Assembly (NCBI GenBank): GCA_035294245.1
Contig: DATGLG010000004.1
Span: forward strand, 402,323-466,322
Origin: DATGLG01 sp035294245
GTDB lineage: Bacteria; Pseudomonadota; Alphaproteobacteria; JACZXZ01
DNA length: 64,000 bases
Reading direction: 5' to 3'
Positions 63,567 through 64,000 of the stretch are shown here, piece after piece. The notes under the pieces were generated by a model. It was not told the origin of the DNA and did no database searches. It saw nothing but the letters and a program-made list of their open reading frames with translations. The position numbers and the translations under genes were made by a program. Within the stretch, counting starts at the first letter, position 1, and each line of letters starts with the position of its first letter.

Positions 63567-63594
63567 ACTATACTCGGCGGCTTGGGGGTGTCAA
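63567..63594 (-). promoter_or_regulatory. Strong sigma70 promoter for rplU-rpmA
   Basis: On the minus strand TTGACA (63589-63594), 16 nt, then TATAGT (63567-63572) form a near-consensus promoter about 70 nt upstream of the rplU ATG. Confidence 0.7.
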
Positions 63595-63636
63595 GGCTTT
63601 GATGCCAAAGTCTTGCGCGGATTTCCCGGATGCTCC

Positions 63637-63675
63637 TTGCGCGATTGTGTTGCGCGATTGTGTTGCGCGATTGTT
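63637..63675 (+). repeat. Three tandem 13-bp repeats
   Basis: TTGCGCGATTGTG occurs at 63637-63649 and 63650-63662, with a third copy at 63663-63675 ending in T instead of G. It lies between rplU and tRNA-Ser, outside any gene. It may be a protein-binding array or slippage-generated; the periodicity is certain. Confidence 0.7.
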
Positions 63676-63763
63676 GCCCGGGCCGGACGCTTACGCTAGT
63701 CTCCGGGCCCCCTGGCGACAGTCATACCCGACCTCGCCTCGATCCCGATTGCGATTCCCATGC

Positions 63764-63853
63764 GGAGGGGTGCCGGAGCGGTCGAACGGGGCGGTCTCGA
63801 AAACCGTTGTACCCTCGCGGGTACCGTGGGTTCGAATCCCACCCCCTCCGCCA
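63764..63853 (+). tRNA. tRNA-Ser (CGA anticodon)
   Basis: A 90-nt class II tRNA with 7-bp acceptor stem GGAGGGG/CCCCTCC, anticodon loop CTCGAAA (anticodon CGA, reads UCG), a long variable arm (GTACCCTCGCGGGTAC) and T-arm GTGGGTTCGAATCCCAC. Discriminator G and encoded CCA (63851-63853) are present. An IS-like end begins about 10 nt later. Confidence 0.96.
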
Positions 63854-63863
63854 CTTCAGAATG

Positions 63864-64000
63864 GTCCGTACCGGAGACATGGGTAACGGACTATTCTTGA
63901 GGCATAGGTAACACATTTTTGCCGAACGGGTTAGCGATCGGCTCGAGGCGACACGCGTCCTCGTCGAAGTAGCCGAGATCGTAAGTCATGAAGCTAGCCA
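63864..64000 (-). mobile_element. IS481-family insertion sequence, one end
   Basis: The terminal sequence GTCCGTACCGGAGACATG and the repeated CATGGGTAAC/CATAGGTAAC motifs (63878-63887 and 63902-63911) resemble IS481-type ends. The transposase C-terminus follows inside, on the minus strand. The element continues beyond the window, so its other end and target duplication cannot be seen. It lies about 10 nt from the tRNA-Ser CCA end. Confidence 0.75.
63891..64000 (-). CDS. IS481-family transposase, C-terminal fragment
   Basis: The frame enters from the right edge and stops with TAG at 63891. The last 35 residues read ASFMTYDLGYFDEDACRL then EPIANPFGKNVLPMPQE, a C-terminus familiar from IS481-family integrase-core transposases. 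The catalytic DDE domain lies outside the window, so intactness cannot be judged. Confidence 0.82.
   Translation of the reverse strand, partial: ASFMTYDLGYFDEDACRLEPIANPFGKNVLPMPQE

Noticed and set aside
1..64000. CRISPR arrays, prophage, toxin-antitoxin or secretion islands
   Set aside because: No spaced repeat array, integrase with attachment sites or phage structural genes were found; xerC shows the housekeeping context and the only mobile DNA is the right-edge IS.

Overview
The window is GC-rich chromosomal DNA from an alphaproteobacterium. The evidence is the gene order ffh-rpsP-rimM-trmD-rplS-leuCD-leuB, an atpHAGDC operon separate from F0 genes, the block mdh-sucCD-sucAB-lpd, the run rplU-rpmA / obgE-proB-proA-nadD-rsfS-rlmH, CtrA-type TTAA-N7-TTAA boxes, and long Lys/Ala-rich tails on L19 and L21. 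A Rhodospirillales or Hyphomicrobiales relative is likely, but the order cannot be fixed from sequence alone. Nearly everything is conserved core genome. The only clear mobile DNA is an IS481-type end at the right edge.

Layout. 0-3 kb: a truncated DUF2336 gene and a small divergent gene, each with a CtrA-like box, then a NUDIX hydrolase and an EamA transporter. 3-13.2 kb: ftsY-mtaB-dapF on the minus strand, divergent from an ffh, ribosomal protein and RNA-modification operon that runs into leuCD and leuB. 13.2-19.6 kb: a DUF962 protein, asd, an M20 amidohydrolase, a LysE exporter, a pyridoxal kinase, and a coupled CitE-like/mesaconyl-CoA hydratase pair pointing to the ethylmalonyl-CoA pathway. 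19.6-20.6 kb: a gene-free stretch with what looks like a large structured RNA on the minus strand and an AT-rich patch with DnaA-box-like sites. 20.6-27.3 kb: sdhCDAB, a DUF6494 protein, an SDR, a nitronate monooxygenase and zapE. 27.4-36.4 kb: mdh-sucCDAB-lpd. With sdh, these encode the TCA reactions from 2-oxoglutarate to oxaloacetate apart from fumarase.

36.4-42.3 kb: fsa-DUF484-xerC on the minus strand, then priA and a second M20 amidohydrolase on the plus strand. 42.5-48.4 kb: F1 ATP synthase genes followed by an uncharacterised ferritin-like di-iron protein. 48.4-51.4 kb: an N-formylglutamate amidohydrolase coupled to a class II aldolase/SDR fusion. 51.4-63.6 kb: a minus-strand run rplU-rpmA, obgE-proB-proA-nadD-rsfS-rlmH, gpmI-envC-ctpA-polysaccharide deacetylase-rppH, serving translation, proline and NAD synthesis, glycolysis and cell-wall remodelling. 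The window closes with tRNA-Ser(CGA) and the 3' end of an IS481-family transposase about 10 bp beyond it.

The most interesting unexplained signal is the putative ~500-nt structured RNA at 19.7-20.25 kb. Secondary points are an rsfS frame whose ribosome-binding site faces an AUA codon, CtrA boxes at the left end, and an apparently leaderless dapF.
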